Shown here piece after piece: positions 8,970-17,624 of a DNA stretch of 64,000 nucleotides (within the stretch, counting starts at the first letter, position 1; each line of letters opens with the position of its first letter). The DNA is from VRUE01 sp963774405 (GTDB lineage Bacteria > Actinomycetota > Thermoleophilia > Solirubrobacterales > 70-9): NCBI GenBank assembly GCA_963774405.1, contig CAVZEV010000005.1, positions 434,001-498,000 on the forward strand. The letters are read 5' to 3'. Position numbers and translations under genes: made by a program. Below the pieces are notes generated by a model. That model had not been told where the DNA came from. It worked only from the letters and a program-made list of their open reading frames with translations, and did no database searches.

Positions 8970-9824
8970 CTAGGCCTCGCTGAAGCGTTTGACGAAGGCG
9001 AGCGCCTTCTCGGCGACCTCGTGCCGGCCATGGTCGATGACCAGCGAGTGATCCCGGTTGGGCATCTCGATGTGCTCGGTTATTCCGGGGTTCTTGCTCT
9101 GCTTCTTGAAGGCCGCCCTGCTCATCGCCGGCGGCACCGCGTGGTCCTTCTCGCCGGTGAAGATCAGCAGCGGGCCACGGTTCGGATTCTTGGTGTCCAC
9201 CTTGGTCTCGGCTGCCGGGTTGAGGTTGGCCATCGCCGCCTGGAAGATCGGCTTGCCCGGCGCGGCGACGTGGTAGGTCTCATACAGCTTGCGCGCCTCG
9301 TCCTCGTCGACCGCGTTGGCCCAGCCGTAGCGGAACTGGTCGAAGCTGAGCGTCACCGCGCGGCCCTTGTTGAGCGGGTTGCCGAGCACGGGGAGGGTGG
9401 TGCGGATCGCCGCGATCGGCAGCGGCAGCACGCCCTTGAACGGGGCCGGATCGACCGCGACCGAGGCGAACGAGAGCCCGCGCCCGGCGAGGATCTGGGT
9501 GATCAGGCCGCCGAAGGAGTGGCCGACGATGGCCGGCTTGCGCTCGAGCGCCGCGATCACCTCGGCGAAGTGATCGGCGACCTGGGCCACGCCCTTGCCG
9601 GCGAAGGCTCCCGGGTTCGCCCGCGCCGCCTCGACCGTCTCGGGGTCGTCCGGCCAGCCCGGTGCCAGCGCCGCGTAGCCGGCCTCCTCGAAGAGGTCGG
9701 CCCAGCTCTGCCAGCTGCTCGACAGCAGCCAGAGGCCGTGGATGAAGACGACCGGCGTCTTGCCCGACCCGTTCGCTCGCTCTACCTGATCCTGCTCGCC
9801 CTGCGTGATCGTCGCCATGTTCAC
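8970..9824 (-). CDS. Alpha/beta hydrolase with Ser nucleophile
   Basis: This is a 284-aa protein. It has VVFIHGLWLLSSSWQSW near residue 25, the nucleophile elbow VGHSFGGL (Ser within about 100-107) and a C-terminal NRDHSLVIDHG carrying the catalytic His. A conserved GEKDHAVPP segment supplies the acid region. No signal peptide is seen, so the enzyme should be cytoplasmic. It forms a two-gene operon with the Asp-type hydrolase downstream. Substrate is unknown; esterase or lipase-like activity is likely. Confidence 0.8.
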   Translation of the reverse strand: MNMATITQGEQDQVERANGSGKTPVVFIHGLWLLSSSWQSWADLFEEAGYAALAPGWPDDPETVEAARANPGAFAGKGVAQVADHFAEVIAALERKPAIVGHSFGGLITQILAGRGLSFASVAVDPAPFKGVLPLPIAAIRTTLPVLGNPLNKGRAVTLSFDQFRYGWANAVDEDEARKLYETYHVAAPGKPIFQAAMANLNPAAETKVDTKNPNRGPLLIFTGEKDHAVPPAMSRAAFKKQSKNPGITEHIEMPNRDHSLVIDHGRHEVAEKALAFVKRFSEA

Positions 9825-9887
9825 GTCCTTGGGTGAAATTTCTTTCGCATCGTCAAATAGACGAGCGCTGGGGTCGATGAAGCGTCC

Positions 9888-10814
9888 ATGTTCTCATCCC
9901 GAAGCAAGTCCGAGCCAGCGCGGAGCGCCTCCGCGGCCACCCTCCTGATCGCAGTCTGCGCGCTGTTCGCGGCGATTCCCACGCTCGCCGCCGCGGCCTC
10001 GCCGGAAGGAGAACCGCCGGTTCTGCCCCAGATCGCGATCGAACCGGGCAGCTATGACTTCGGCCTGCACGAAGTCAATCGCGAAAACAGCCAGAACAAC
10101 TTCCAGCTGCGCAACGTCGGCAGCGTCCCGGCGCCGATCTACTCGCTGCAGGTCGTCGGTCCCGGCTCGGGCGCCTTCTGGACCGGCAACACCGATTGCT
10201 TCAACCACGCCCTCGAACCGGGCGAAACCTGCTCGATCCAGGTCAGCTTCAACCCCTACGAAGTCGCGCCCTTCTCGGCCCGGCTGCGCGCCGAATCCGA
10301 AGCCGGCACGAGCTTCAGCGCCGATCTCAGCGGCGAAGGCGGTCGGCCGGAACTGGTCGCGGCGACCAACCCGACCAACTTCGGCGCGGTCGCCCTCGGC
10401 TCGGCCGGCGTGACCAGGACGATCGACGTCACCAACCGGGGCAACATGCCCGGCGCCGCCTTCATCGCGGTCATCTCCGGCGGCGCGGTCGGCAGCTTCC
10501 ACCTGCTCGACGAGAACTGCACCGGCATCCCGCTCAGCCCCGGCGGTACCTGCAACCTCCAGGTCCGCTTCGACCCGATCAGCACCGGCGCCAAGACGGC
10601 GCGGCTCTTCCTCGTCGGCGACGGCGAAGGCGGGCTGCAGATCGCCCTCACCGGCGTCGGCCTGGAAGCGGTGCCGCCGCCGCTCGCCGCCGCTCCGGCG
10701 AGCGCCGCCACGGCCTTCAGGTCCGCGCCGCGCCGCAAGCACCGCAAGCGCGGCGCGATGCGCAGGCGCGGCCGCTTCAGGATCGGCCTCGCGGCGCGCC
10801 GCGAGAGCCGCTGA
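9888..10814 (+). CDS. Secreted choice-of-anchor-D (ASH-like) repeat protein
   Basis: This is a 308-aa protein with an N-terminal signal peptide (hydrophobic about 18-37, ending in LAAAASP). Two Ig-like repeats follow: YDFGLHEVNRENSQNNFQLRN and FGAVALGSAGVTRTIDVTN, each with a Cys pair and a LEPGETCSIQVSFNP or LSPGGTCNLQVRFDP motif. This is the choice-of-anchor-D/ASH pattern. The tail is strongly basic (RRKHRKRG, RRRGRF). It is probably cell-surface or secreted, and no catalytic motif is present. Confidence 0.8.
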   Translation: MFSSRSKSEPARSASAATLLIAVCALFAAIPTLAAAASPEGEPPVLPQIAIEPGSYDFGLHEVNRENSQNNFQLRNVGSVPAPIYSLQVVGPGSGAFWTGNTDCFNHALEPGETCSIQVSFNPYEVAPFSARLRAESEAGTSFSADLSGEGGRPELVAATNPTNFGAVALGSAGVTRTIDVTNRGNMPGAAFIAVISGGAVGSFHLLDENCTGIPLSPGGTCNLQVRFDPISTGAKTARLFLVGDGEGGLQIALTGVGLEAVPPPLAAAPASAATAFRSAPRRKHRKRGAMRRRGRFRIGLAARRESR

Positions 10815-10816
10815 GA

Positions 10817-10865
10817 CAGGTGCAACGCTTTACGTCCTTTCTGGCGCCGTAAAGCGTTGCACCTG
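10817..10865. terminator. Perfect 18-bp inverted repeat between convergent genes
   Basis: CAGGTGCAACGCTTTACG (10817-10834) and its exact complement (10848-10865) enclose a 13-nt loop. The site begins 2 bp after the stop of the secreted protein gene and ends 18 bp before the stop of the convergent ABC permease gene. There is no T-tract, so it would be a factor-independent hairpin of the GC type or a binding site. It does not share the arms of the four-copy hairpin family. Confidence 0.7.
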
Positions 10866-10883
10866 CTCTGAGGTGGGGACGCT

Positions 10884-11681
10884 TCAGCCCGCGGCTTCGG
10901 CGCGGCGCAGGCCGCCGCGGGCCCAGAGCGAGAAGAGGACCGGGAGGGCGACGGCGACGGCGAAGGCGAGGGCGACGACGACCGGTTCGCCGGAGATGAA
11001 GCCACGGCCCGCCTCGAGCAGCGCGGTCACCGGGTTGACCGAGGCGACCGCGTGGATCCAGCCGCTGAGCAGGCTGAGCGGCACGTAGACCGGGGCGAGG
11101 AAGAGGATCAGGAAGACCGGGAACTGCATCAGCGGGCCGCCCTGGATCGAGCGCACCCGCATCGCCACGCCCGCCGCCCACAGCGTCGCCGTCAGGTTGG
11201 TCAGGATGGCGAGGGTGTAGAGGCCGACCAGTTCGATCCCCTGGCCGCCGACTTCCATGCCGACGATCAGCGCGATCGTGGTCAGCACGGTCCAGGTGAT
11301 GACGGCGCGGGCAAGCGAGGCGATCGCGTAGCCGGCGACGATGCCGCGACGATCGGCGGCGGCCAGCAGGTAGCGGTTGGCGAAGCCGATCTCGAAGTCG
11401 CGGGCGATGCCGAAGCCGGTGAAGACGCCGCCGAAGGCCGCCGACTGGAGCAGGACGAAGACGAACTGGAAGGCGGTGTAGCCGCTGGGGAAGTTGAAGC
11501 CGGGCACTTCGCCGATCGCCGAGAGGCCGCCGGCGAAGGCGGTAAAGAAGAAGAGCGGGAAGGCGATGGCCGGCACCAGGAAGGCCGGGTTGGTGAGGAA
11601 GTTGTGGATGCTGCGCCAGGCGACCGCGCCCGCGATCGCGGCGAAACCGGCCGGCTTGCGCTGCCGCTCCGCCGCGCTCAC
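10884..11681 (-). CDS. ABC-2 type transporter permease (second permease)
   Basis: This is a 265-aa membrane protein with about six hydrophobic segments. It carries the ABC-2 signature region near ARDFEIGFANRYLLAAADR and the late SVNPVTALLEAGR motif seen in DrrB-like permeases. The GTG start at 11681 overlaps the stop of the preceding permease (GTGA), so translation is coupled. Together with the other permease and the ATPase upstream it forms an exporter of the daunorubicin-resistance type. The transported compound is unknown. Confidence 0.85.
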   Translation of the reverse strand: MSAAERQRKPAGFAAIAGAVAWRSIHNFLTNPAFLVPAIAFPLFFFTAFAGGLSAIGEVPGFNFPSGYTAFQFVFVLLQSAAFGGVFTGFGIARDFEIGFANRYLLAAADRRGIVAGYAIASLARAVITWTVLTTIALIVGMEVGGQGIELVGLYTLAILTNLTATLWAAGVAMRVRSIQGGPLMQFPVFLILFLAPVYVPLSLLSGWIHAVASVNPVTALLEAGRGFISGEPVVVALAFAVAVALPVLFSLWARGGLRRAEAAG

Positions 11682-12460
11682 GTCCGCACCAGCCGCGAGC
11701 GCATCGCGCCGCTCGCCGCCGCCATCCCGATCGCCAGCACCGCCGCGGCGATCCCGAAGCCGAGCGCCAGCGCGCCCGCGTCCCAGCCTTCGAAGAGCAG
11801 CGAGCGGAAGGCCTCGAGCAGGTAGGTGACCGGGTTGACCGCGGCGATGTCGTGGAACCACTGCGTCTGCAGCAGTTCCAGCGGCAGCGACATCGCCGAG
11901 ATGAAGAGGAAGACGAAGAAGACGGGGAAGAGGCCCTGGACCGCCTCGCCGGAGCCGGTGCGCAGGGCGACGAAGAGCCCGATCGAGCCGGCGGCGACGG
12001 TGATCGAGACCGAGAGGGCGATGATCACCAGGGCGCCGGGGAAGCCGGTGATGAGTTCGGCGCCGGCGATCAGCCCGAGCGAGAGGTAGGTGACCCCCTG
12101 GACCAGGCCGAGCAGCACGGTGCCGGCGAGCAGGCCGCTGAGCAGGGCGGCACCGCGCAGCGGGGTCAGCGCCAGGCGGTTGAGGAAGCCGGTCTCGATG
12201 TCGCGGGCGAGGTCGGTGCCGGTGTTCATCACCGCGAACAGCGCCCCCTGGATGAAGGGCACGGCGAGGGCGAAGGTGAGGTAGGAGTCGGTGGGGAAAC
12301 CGGGCAGGTTGGTCGCGTCTTTGAGGCCGCCGGAATTCACCGCGAGCAGGAAGAGCGGGAAGACCAGGGCGGGGACGATCTGCGCCGGCTGGCGCATCGT
12401 GCGCCGCACGGAGCGCTGGGCGAGCTGACCGACCTGGGTGCGCAGGGCGCCGCTGCTCAC
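11678..12460 (-). CDS. ABC-2 type transporter permease (first permease)
   Basis: This is a 260-aa protein with about six transmembrane segments. It shows the ABC-2 features DIETGFLNRLALTPLRG and AAVNPVTYLLEAFRSLLFEG, closely paralleling its neighbour. The start overlaps the ATPase stop by 4 bp and its own stop overlaps the next permease start by 4 bp, giving an ATPase-permease-permease operon. A heterodimeric permease is likely. Confidence 0.87.
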   Translation of the reverse strand: MSSGALRTQVGQLAQRSVRRTMRQPAQIVPALVFPLFLLAVNSGGLKDATNLPGFPTDSYLTFALAVPFIQGALFAVMNTGTDLARDIETGFLNRLALTPLRGAALLSGLLAGTVLLGLVQGVTYLSLGLIAGAELITGFPGALVIIALSVSITVAAGSIGLFVALRTGSGEAVQGLFPVFFVFLFISAMSLPLELLQTQWFHDIAAVNPVTYLLEAFRSLLFEGWDAGALALGFGIAAAVLAIGMAAASGAMRSRLVRT

Positions 12461-13455
12461 GCCGCGCCGACCGCCTCCGCCTCGCCCTCCGCGGCGCCGC
12501 CGGCACCCTCCAGCGAGCGGCCGGTCTTGGCCAGGAAGACGTCGTCGAGCGAGGGCGCGTGCAGCTGCAGCTGCTCGATCGCGATCCCCTCGGCGTCGAG
12601 CGCCCGCACGACCTCGGCCAGCTGCGCCTCGCCGCCCTCCAGCCGCGCCGCTGCGCCGCGCGGCGAGGCGCCGGCGCGCTCGCCGAAGCGCTCCAGCACG
12701 GCCGCCAGCTGCGCCCGTTCGCCGGGCTCGCGCGGCACCGCTTCCACGGTCGGCCGGCCGATCTCGGCCTTGAGCGCGGCCGGGGTGCCCTCGGCGACGA
12801 TCTGGCCGTGGTCGATGATCCCGACCCGGTTGGCGAGCGCGTCGGCCTCCTCCAGGTACTGGGTGGTGAGGAAGACCGTCACGCCCTCCTCGGCGGCGAG
12901 CCGGCCGACCTCGTCCCAGAGCGCCGTGCGGCTCTGGATGTCGAGCCCGGTCGTCGGCTCGTCGAGGAACAGGATGCTCGGCCCGTGGGCGAGCGCCAGG
13001 GCAAGATCGAGGCGCCGCTTCATCCCGCCCGAGTAGCCGCCGACCTTGCGGTCGGCCGCTTCGGCGAGCCCGACCCGCTCGAGCAGTTCCTGCCCCCGGG
13101 TTTCGCGCTCGGGCTTGCCGATCCCGTGCAGCGCCGTCTGCAGGCGCATGTGCTCGCGCCCGCTCAGCAGCGGGTCGAGCGCCGCCTCCTGCAGCGCCGC
13201 GCCGATCGAGGAGCGCACCTCCGGTCCCTGCTTGACGATGTCGAAGCCGGCCACCCGCGCCGTGCCCGCGGTCGGCGGCAGCAGCGTGGTCAGCATCAGC
13301 ACTGTGGTCGACTTGCCGGCGCCGTTGGGGCCGAGGAAGCCGTAGATCTCGCCCGCCTCGACCCGCAGGTCGATCCCGTCGACCGCCCGCGGCCCGTTCT
13401 TGAACTCGCGCACGAGCGCCTCGACTTCGATGCCCTCTCGTCTCTGCGCCGCCAT
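12457..13455 (-). CDS. ABC transporter ATPase, DrrA family
   Basis: This is a 332-aa ATPase from the ATG at 13455. Walker A is GPNGAGKST, the signature is YSGGMKRRLDLA, Walker B is ILFLDEPTTGLD, and the H-loop is in TTQYLEEADALANRVGIID. The C-terminal domain of about 100 residues (AVLERFGERAGASPRG, LDDVFLAKTGRSLEG) is typical of DrrA-type drug-export ATPases. It heads the exporter operon and is divergent from an SRPBCC gene 37 bp away. Confidence 0.92.
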   Translation of the reverse strand: MAAQRREGIEVEALVREFKNGPRAVDGIDLRVEAGEIYGFLGPNGAGKSTTVLMLTTLLPPTAGTARVAGFDIVKQGPEVRSSIGAALQEAALDPLLSGREHMRLQTALHGIGKPERETRGQELLERVGLAEAADRKVGGYSGGMKRRLDLALALAHGPSILFLDEPTTGLDIQSRTALWDEVGRLAAEEGVTVFLTTQYLEEADALANRVGIIDHGQIVAEGTPAALKAEIGRPTVEAVPREPGERAQLAAVLERFGERAGASPRGAAARLEGGEAQLAEVVRALDAEGIAIEQLQLHAPSLDDVFLAKTGRSLEGAGGAAEGEAEAVGAA

Positions 13456-13492
13456 TCTGCCCCGCAGGCTAACGATCCGTAGGATCGGGTCC

Positions 13493-13939
13493 GTGAAGCC
13501 GGTCACGGTCTCGATCGAGGTGCCCCAGCCCCGCGAGGAGGTGTTCGACTACCTGGTCGTGCTCGCCAACCACGAGGCCTTCCTCGATCACTTCCTGGTC
13601 GACTGGAAGTTCTCCGGGCCGCCGCGCGGCGTCGGCGCCAAGGCCGAGGCGCGGGCGAGCGCGCCGATGTCCCAGGACTGGACCGAGTTCGAGATCGTCG
13701 CGGTCGAGGAGCCCGCGCTGATCGTCGAGGAGGGCGTCGGCCTGAAGGGCAAGCGCCGCACCCGCGGCACCTACCGGCTGCAGAGCCTGCCCGGCGGCGG
13801 CACCGAGATCTCCTTCGAGCTCGAGTGGCTCGCCGTCGCCCGCGCCGAAGGCCTGATCCCGGCGATGACGCGGGCCTTCATCCGGCGCCCCAACGCGAAA
13901 GCGCTGCGCCGCCTCGCTCGCGAGCTCGACCACGGCTGA
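13493..13939 (+). CDS. SRPBCC (START-like) family protein
   Basis: This is a 148-aa protein from a GTG at 13493. The beginning, VTVSIEVPQPREEVFDYLVVLANHEAFLDHF, and the later YRLQSLPGGGTEISFELEW are characteristic of polyketide-cyclase-like SRPBCC folds, which form a hydrophobic cavity. A ligand or enzymatic role cannot be assigned. It is divergently transcribed from the DrrA-type exporter and may share its promoter region. Confidence 0.75.
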   Translation: MKPVTVSIEVPQPREEVFDYLVVLANHEAFLDHFLVDWKFSGPPRGVGAKAEARASAPMSQDWTEFEIVAVEEPALIVEEGVGLKGKRRTRGTYRLQSLPGGGTEISFELEWLAVARAEGLIPAMTRAFIRRPNAKALRRLARELDHG

Positions 13940-13947
13940 GCCCGGCG

Positions 13948-14328
13948 CTAGGCCGGCGCCGGGCCGAGCACGAAGACCTGGACCGCCATGTCGGGATCGA
14001 GGTGGGTGTCGGACATCGCGGCGAGGACCGGGCGGCGGGTGAGCCTCGCGACGGCGGTCTTCATCTCCGCCGCCATGGCGCGCTGGGAGAGCCGCCGCAT
14101 CGCCAGCACCGCCTCGCCCTCGCCGTAGGAGGCGAGCGTCTGCTCGGCTTGGGTCAGCACCCCGAGCATGACCGTGACCACGGTGTCGCCGCTGTGGAAG
14201 GAGTAGGACTTGCGCGGCCCGCGGCCGAGCGCCGCGGTGTGGATGCGGACCAGCTCGCGGGTGATAGCGGCGTTCAGCTCGCCGCCGCTGGGGCCCGCGA
14301 CACCCCGATCGCCCCGCGCTCCGCTCAT
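13948..14328 (-). CDS. DUF2294 (MpsC-like) protein, paralogue 1
   Basis: This is a 126-aa protein with the family pattern ITRELVRIHTAALGRGP, then GDTVVTVMLGVLTQAEQTL, and a C-terminal HLDPDMAVQVFVL. DUF2294 domains occur in MpsC, a protein linked to membrane-potential generation and bicarbonate supply in staphylococci, but their biochemistry is poorly known. It overlaps the upstream SnoaL-like gene by 4 bp (ATGA). Three paralogues lie at 16645-16989, 17259-17624 and 17621-17998. Confidence 0.75.
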   Translation of the reverse strand: MSGARGDRGVAGPSGGELNAAITRELVRIHTAALGRGPRKSYSFHSGDTVVTVMLGVLTQAEQTLASYGEGEAVLAMRRLSQRAMAAEMKTAVARLTRRPVLAAMSDTHLDPDMAVQVFVLGPAPA

Positions 14329-14696
14329 CGCAGGTGAAGGCGGTTGCTGAGGTAGTGACGGGCGTCGACTATGACGCCGTTCTCGAAGCGCTCCTCGGCC
14401 CAGAACGAGGATGGGCCGGCCGGGTCGGCGGCCGAGAGCGTGCCGGCGGCGATCACCTTGTTCCCGGCGACGGCACTCACCTCGGTCAGGTCGATCCGGT
14501 GGTGGTGTTCCATCCGCACCAGGTCGGCGAACCAGTCGCGCACGCCGACGTGGCAGTGGTAGACGGAGTCGATCCCATGCAGTCTCAAGGGCCGGAAATC
14601 GACGTGTGCGTCCATGCAGGCGAGCATTGCTTCGAGGTCGCGAGAGTTGAAGGCGTCGAACCAGCGCCTGACGGTGGCCTCATCGGCATGGGACAT
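14325..14696 (-). CDS. SnoaL/NTF2-like protein
   Basis: This is a 123-aa protein from the ATG at 14696 (MSHADEATVRRWFDAFNSRDLEAMLACMDAHVDF). That N-terminal pattern is diagnostic of the NTF2-like/SnoaL fold. The rest, with GVRDWFADL and WAEERFENGVIVDARHYLS, completes the cone-shaped barrel. It is probably a small ligand-binding or isomerase-like protein. It overlaps the start of DUF2294 paralogue 1, suggesting joint expression. Confidence 0.8.
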   Translation of the reverse strand: MSHADEATVRRWFDAFNSRDLEAMLACMDAHVDFRPLRLHGIDSVYHCHVGVRDWFADLVRMEHHHRIDLTEVSAVAGNKVIAAGTLSAADPAGPSSFWAEERFENGVIVDARHYLSNRLHLR

Positions 14697-14830
14697 GCTC
14701 CGACTCCACGGGGGGACCCCGATAGGCCGAATCGCCGCCGCAACAGCTGCCATCGCGCCCACCGTTCTGATGCCAACGCCGAGGCGACCTACGCGAGGTG
14801 CGCCAGCGTCGGGCGCGATGGTAACGCGTG

Positions 14831-15469
14831 CTAGGCGTGGACCGGCGGGGCCTTCGCCGCGCCGCCGCCGCCCGGCGCGAAGAGCTGGGCCGAGGGGATC
14901 CCGATCAGCTCGCCCCGGAAGCGCTTCTTGCGGCCGTAGACGACCCAGGTGGTGTCGATTTCGCCGATGTCGAGATCGAGCCGCAGCTCCTCGGCGTGCT
15001 CCTCGACGTGCTCCATGTGGGTGAGGCCGGAGTCGTACTCACCGCGCAGCAGGCCCTCGCCGACGACCGGCTTGGAGACGACGTCGATCACCTCCTCCCA
15101 GCGGGAGAGGTCGACGTAGCCCTTGGTTGCCGGCACGATCCCGATCGAGCGCGGCACCTCGACCTCGCGGCGGCTGAGCAGGACCAGGTGCTTGGTCGGG
15201 TAGATGAAGGTGTCGACGACGAAGACCTCGCGCCAGTACTTCTCGGTGATCTCGTGCACCTTGGGGTGGGCGCTGCACTGGACGAGGAAGGCGTTCGGCG
15301 TCTCGCGCAGCATCTCCAGGCCGGCGAAGAAATCGGTGATCAGCTCGATCCGATATTCGTCGACGCCCTGGAACTCGAGGTAGCGCTGCACCGCCCGCTC
15401 ATGACATGTTCCCGCGGGCCCGAGCGTGATCATCGTGACTTTGTCCCCAGAAGCTGCGACCATCGTCAT
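14831..15469 (-). CDS. Prephenate dehydratase-like domain protein
   Basis: This is a 212-aa protein. Its N terminus reads VTMITLGPAGTCHERAVQRYLEF, resembling the GPxGT start of prephenate dehydratase folds. The internal segment PRSIGIVPATKGYVDLSRW fits the second lobe of a periplasmic-binding-like fold. It lacks a recognisable ACT regulatory domain and the classic TRF catalytic segment was not found. It may therefore be a related lyase or decarboxylase rather than PheA. Nothing next to it suggests an aromatic amino-acid operon. Confidence 0.55.
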   Translation of the reverse strand: MTMVAASGDKVTMITLGPAGTCHERAVQRYLEFQGVDEYRIELITDFFAGLEMLRETPNAFLVQCSAHPKVHEITEKYWREVFVVDTFIYPTKHLVLLSRREVEVPRSIGIVPATKGYVDLSRWEEVIDVVSKPVVGEGLLRGEYDSGLTHMEHVEEHAEELRLDLDIGEIDTTWVVYGRKKRFRGELIGIPSAQLFAPGGGGAAKAPPVHA

Positions 15470-15515
15470 CCCAGCGTAGCGAGTGGACAGGAATCCTCAA
15501 GCAGTAGGAGGGAAG

Positions 15516-16538
15516 ATGAGACGAGTCGCCGCGGTGCTTTCAGGAGCCGCAATCGCCGCTCTGTTGATGATGGGCATCGCCACCGCCGGAGCCGCGGCAG
15601 CCCCGTTGGCCGGCGGCGCCTGCACGCCGGCGAGCGATATCGAGGCGATCGTCGACGACTCGATCTCGATGGAATTCACCGACGCCAATCGCCTGCGCGT
15701 GCAGGCGATGAACCTGCTGATCGACACCCTGGGCAAGGGGACGACGCTGGGCGCGGTCGAGTTCGGCTCCGCCGGCTACGAAAACAACCCCCCCGGCGCC
15801 GACACCGTCTTCCCGCCGCAGCCGGTCGGGCCCAACGGCAACGCGATGCGAACGGCGCTCGACCAGAAGATCCACGCCGACAACGGCGCCACGGACTACA
15901 ACGCCGCCTTCGCCCAGTCCGACCTCGACAACCCGGGCGCCAACGCCCGCATCTTCCTCACCGACGGCGGCCACGACATCGGCACCTACAACGAAGGCCA
16001 CCTCGTCCACAACGTGCCGACCTACGTGATCGGCTTCGGCGGCATCGTCGCCGGCGAAGACCAGGCCCGCCTGCAGAAGATCGCCGCTGACACCGGCGGC
16101 CGCTACTTCCCGCTCAAAGACTCGGCCCAGCTGCAGTCGGTGATGAACACGATCGAGGCGGCGCTGACCTGCCAGACGCCGCCGCGCCAGTTCACCGACC
16201 TGCTCGCCAAAGGCCAGAGCAAGACGCACTCGGTGGCGATCGGCGCCGCGACCAAATCGGTTCGGATCACGCTCACCTGGACCAGCCCGCTGGACAAGTT
16301 CAAGCTCTCCGGCCTGCGCCTGGTCAACAAGGGACACCTGTTGGCCGTGGCCTCGCGCCCGGGCAGGAAGCCCGGCAAGCTGAAGGTCTCGCGCACGCTC
16401 AGCTCGACCTTCGCCGTGGTCGAAGTCGCGCACCTGCACAGGGGCCAGCTGCGCTTCGCGGTCAAGGCGGCGAAGGTCGGCTCGGGCGAGCCGAAGGTGA
16501 GCCTGACCACCCAGGTCGGCCGGCGCTCGCACAAATAG
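15516..16538 (+). CDS. Secreted von Willebrand factor A domain protein
   Basis: This is a 340-aa protein from the ATG at 15516, preceded by a GGAGGG ribosome site. A signal peptide (MRRVAAVLSGAAIAALLMM) leads to a VWA domain, about residues 37-210, with a modified MIDAS (DDSISMEF instead of DxSxS) and a later FLTDGGHD. The C-terminal 120 residues are beta-rich and basic. It probably acts at the cell surface in binding rather than catalysis. A tight hairpin follows the stop. Confidence 0.8.
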   Translation: MRRVAAVLSGAAIAALLMMGIATAGAAAAPLAGGACTPASDIEAIVDDSISMEFTDANRLRVQAMNLLIDTLGKGTTLGAVEFGSAGYENNPPGADTVFPPQPVGPNGNAMRTALDQKIHADNGATDYNAAFAQSDLDNPGANARIFLTDGGHDIGTYNEGHLVHNVPTYVIGFGGIVAGEDQARLQKIAADTGGRYFPLKDSAQLQSVMNTIEAALTCQTPPRQFTDLLAKGQSKTHSVAIGAATKSVRITLTWTSPLDKFKLSGLRLVNKGHLLAVASRPGRKPGKLKVSRTLSSTFAVVEVAHLHRGQLRFAVKAAKVGSGEPKVSLTTQVGRRSHK

Positions 16539-16547
16539 CCGTAGGCG

Positions 16548-16572
16548 GCCCGGGCTCAGGCTGAGCCCGGGC
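16548..16572. terminator. 12-bp inverted repeat after the VWA gene
   Basis: GCCCGGGCTCAG (16548-16559) and CTGAGCCCGGGC (16561-16572) form a very stable hairpin 10 bp after the VWA stop, between convergent genes. There is no T-tract. Confidence 0.6.
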
Positions 16573-16644
16573 GCAGCGCCGGCAGCACGAGGTCGTCGCG
16601 CAGCCGCCCGCCCCCGGCGCCAAGTGCGTCTGCGGCGGACAAAG

Positions 16645-16989
16645 CTACTCCAGCATGAAGATCTCGACCGCCATGTCGGGGTCGACGTGGACCTGGCTCA
16701 TGTAGGCGCGCACCCGCCGCCCGGTCGCGTCCTCGACCACCGCGGTGAAGTGTTCCTCCATCGTGTCCTGGAAGGTGCGGCGAAAGGCTTTGACCGCCTC
16801 GGTCTCGCCGCGGGTGAGCAGGGTCTGCTCGACCGTGGTGAAGCCGTTCCAGAGCAGGCAGACGATCAGGTCCTCGGCGATGTGGGTCTTGACCTTGGCC
16901 GGCCCGCGACCGTAGAAGCGCAGGTGAAGCTGCGCGAGACCGTTCGATATGGCTGCCAGCGCCTCCCCGTCGGGGTGCCCCGAATTCAA
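16645..16989 (-). CDS. DUF2294 (MpsC-like) protein, paralogue 2
   Basis: This is a 114-aa protein. The start is taken as TTG at 16989 because an AAGGAG ribosome site lies 6 nt before it and the sequence then matches the family length. The core includes LRFYGRGPAKVKTHIAEDLIV, NGFTTVEQTLLTRGETEAV and a C-terminal QVHVDPDMAVEIFML. Its function is not known. Upstream to 17258 there is no gene on either strand. Confidence 0.75.
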   Translation of the reverse strand: MNSGHPDGEALAAISNGLAQLHLRFYGRGPAKVKTHIAEDLIVCLLWNGFTTVEQTLLTRGETEAVKAFRRTFQDTMEEHFTAVVEDATGRRVRAYMSQVHVDPDMAVEIFMLE

Positions 16990-17258
16990 CCCAGCTCCTT
17001 TTCCGCCCCTCTTGACCACGGCGCTGAAGGGGGAGAGTTGCGGCGAGCCCCTCCGGCGTTCCAAAACGGTACCACCCGAAACCACCTATCCAACGACTTA
17101 GTAGGCTGGGTCTCCGACCTGACACACGGGCCAGCGCGCATGACTTGCAAGAGCTGACCGGCCGGCGGGGGATCCCGATCCAACGCCGGCCGTGCAGAGG
17201 TCGCGCGAGGAGCGGTTGAGGTTGGCGACCTTGTCGAACCCCGAGCTCCTAGGACCCG

Positions 17259-17624
17259 ATGGCCGGAAAAGAGACCCCAAGAGGAGGCCAGGCGCTGGTC
17301 GAGCTCTCCAACGCGATGGTCGCGCTGCATCGCGAGTACTTCGGCCGCGGGCCCGGCGCGGCGAAGAGCTTCATCAACGACGAGATGGTCGTCTGCGTGC
17401 TCAGCGACATCTACACCGCGGTCGAGCGCACCCTGATCGGCGCCGGCCAGGCCGAGCACGTGCGCCGCACCCGCGGCCTGCACCAGGAGGCGCTGGAAGC
17501 CGAGTACAAGGCCAGCGTCGAAGCGATCATGGGCCGCCCGGTCGAGGCCTTTCTCAGCGTCGTCCACGTCGACCCCGACGTCGCGATCGAGGTCTTCCTG
17601 CTCGGCGAGCCGGCCGCGCGCTAG
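17259..17624 (+). CDS. DUF2294 (MpsC-like) protein, paralogue 3
   Basis: This is a 121-aa protein from ATG (MAGKETPRGGQALVELSNAMV). Family features are HREYFGRGPGAAKSF, IYTAVERTLIGAGQAEHV and VVHVDPDVAIEVFLL. It is transcribed rightwards and its stop overlaps, by 4 bp, the stop of the convergent paralogue 4. Paralogues 3 and 4 are the most alike in the TLIGAG segment. Confidence 0.77.
   Translation: MAGKETPRGGQALVELSNAMVALHREYFGRGPGAAKSFINDEMVVCVLSDIYTAVERTLIGAGQAEHVRRTRGLHQEALEAEYKASVEAIMGRPVEAFLSVVHVDPDVAIEVFLLGEPAAR

Noticed and set aside
14831..15469. Bona fide prephenate dehydratase PheA
   Set aside because: No ACT domain and no clear TRF catalytic motif, so only a fold-level name is given.
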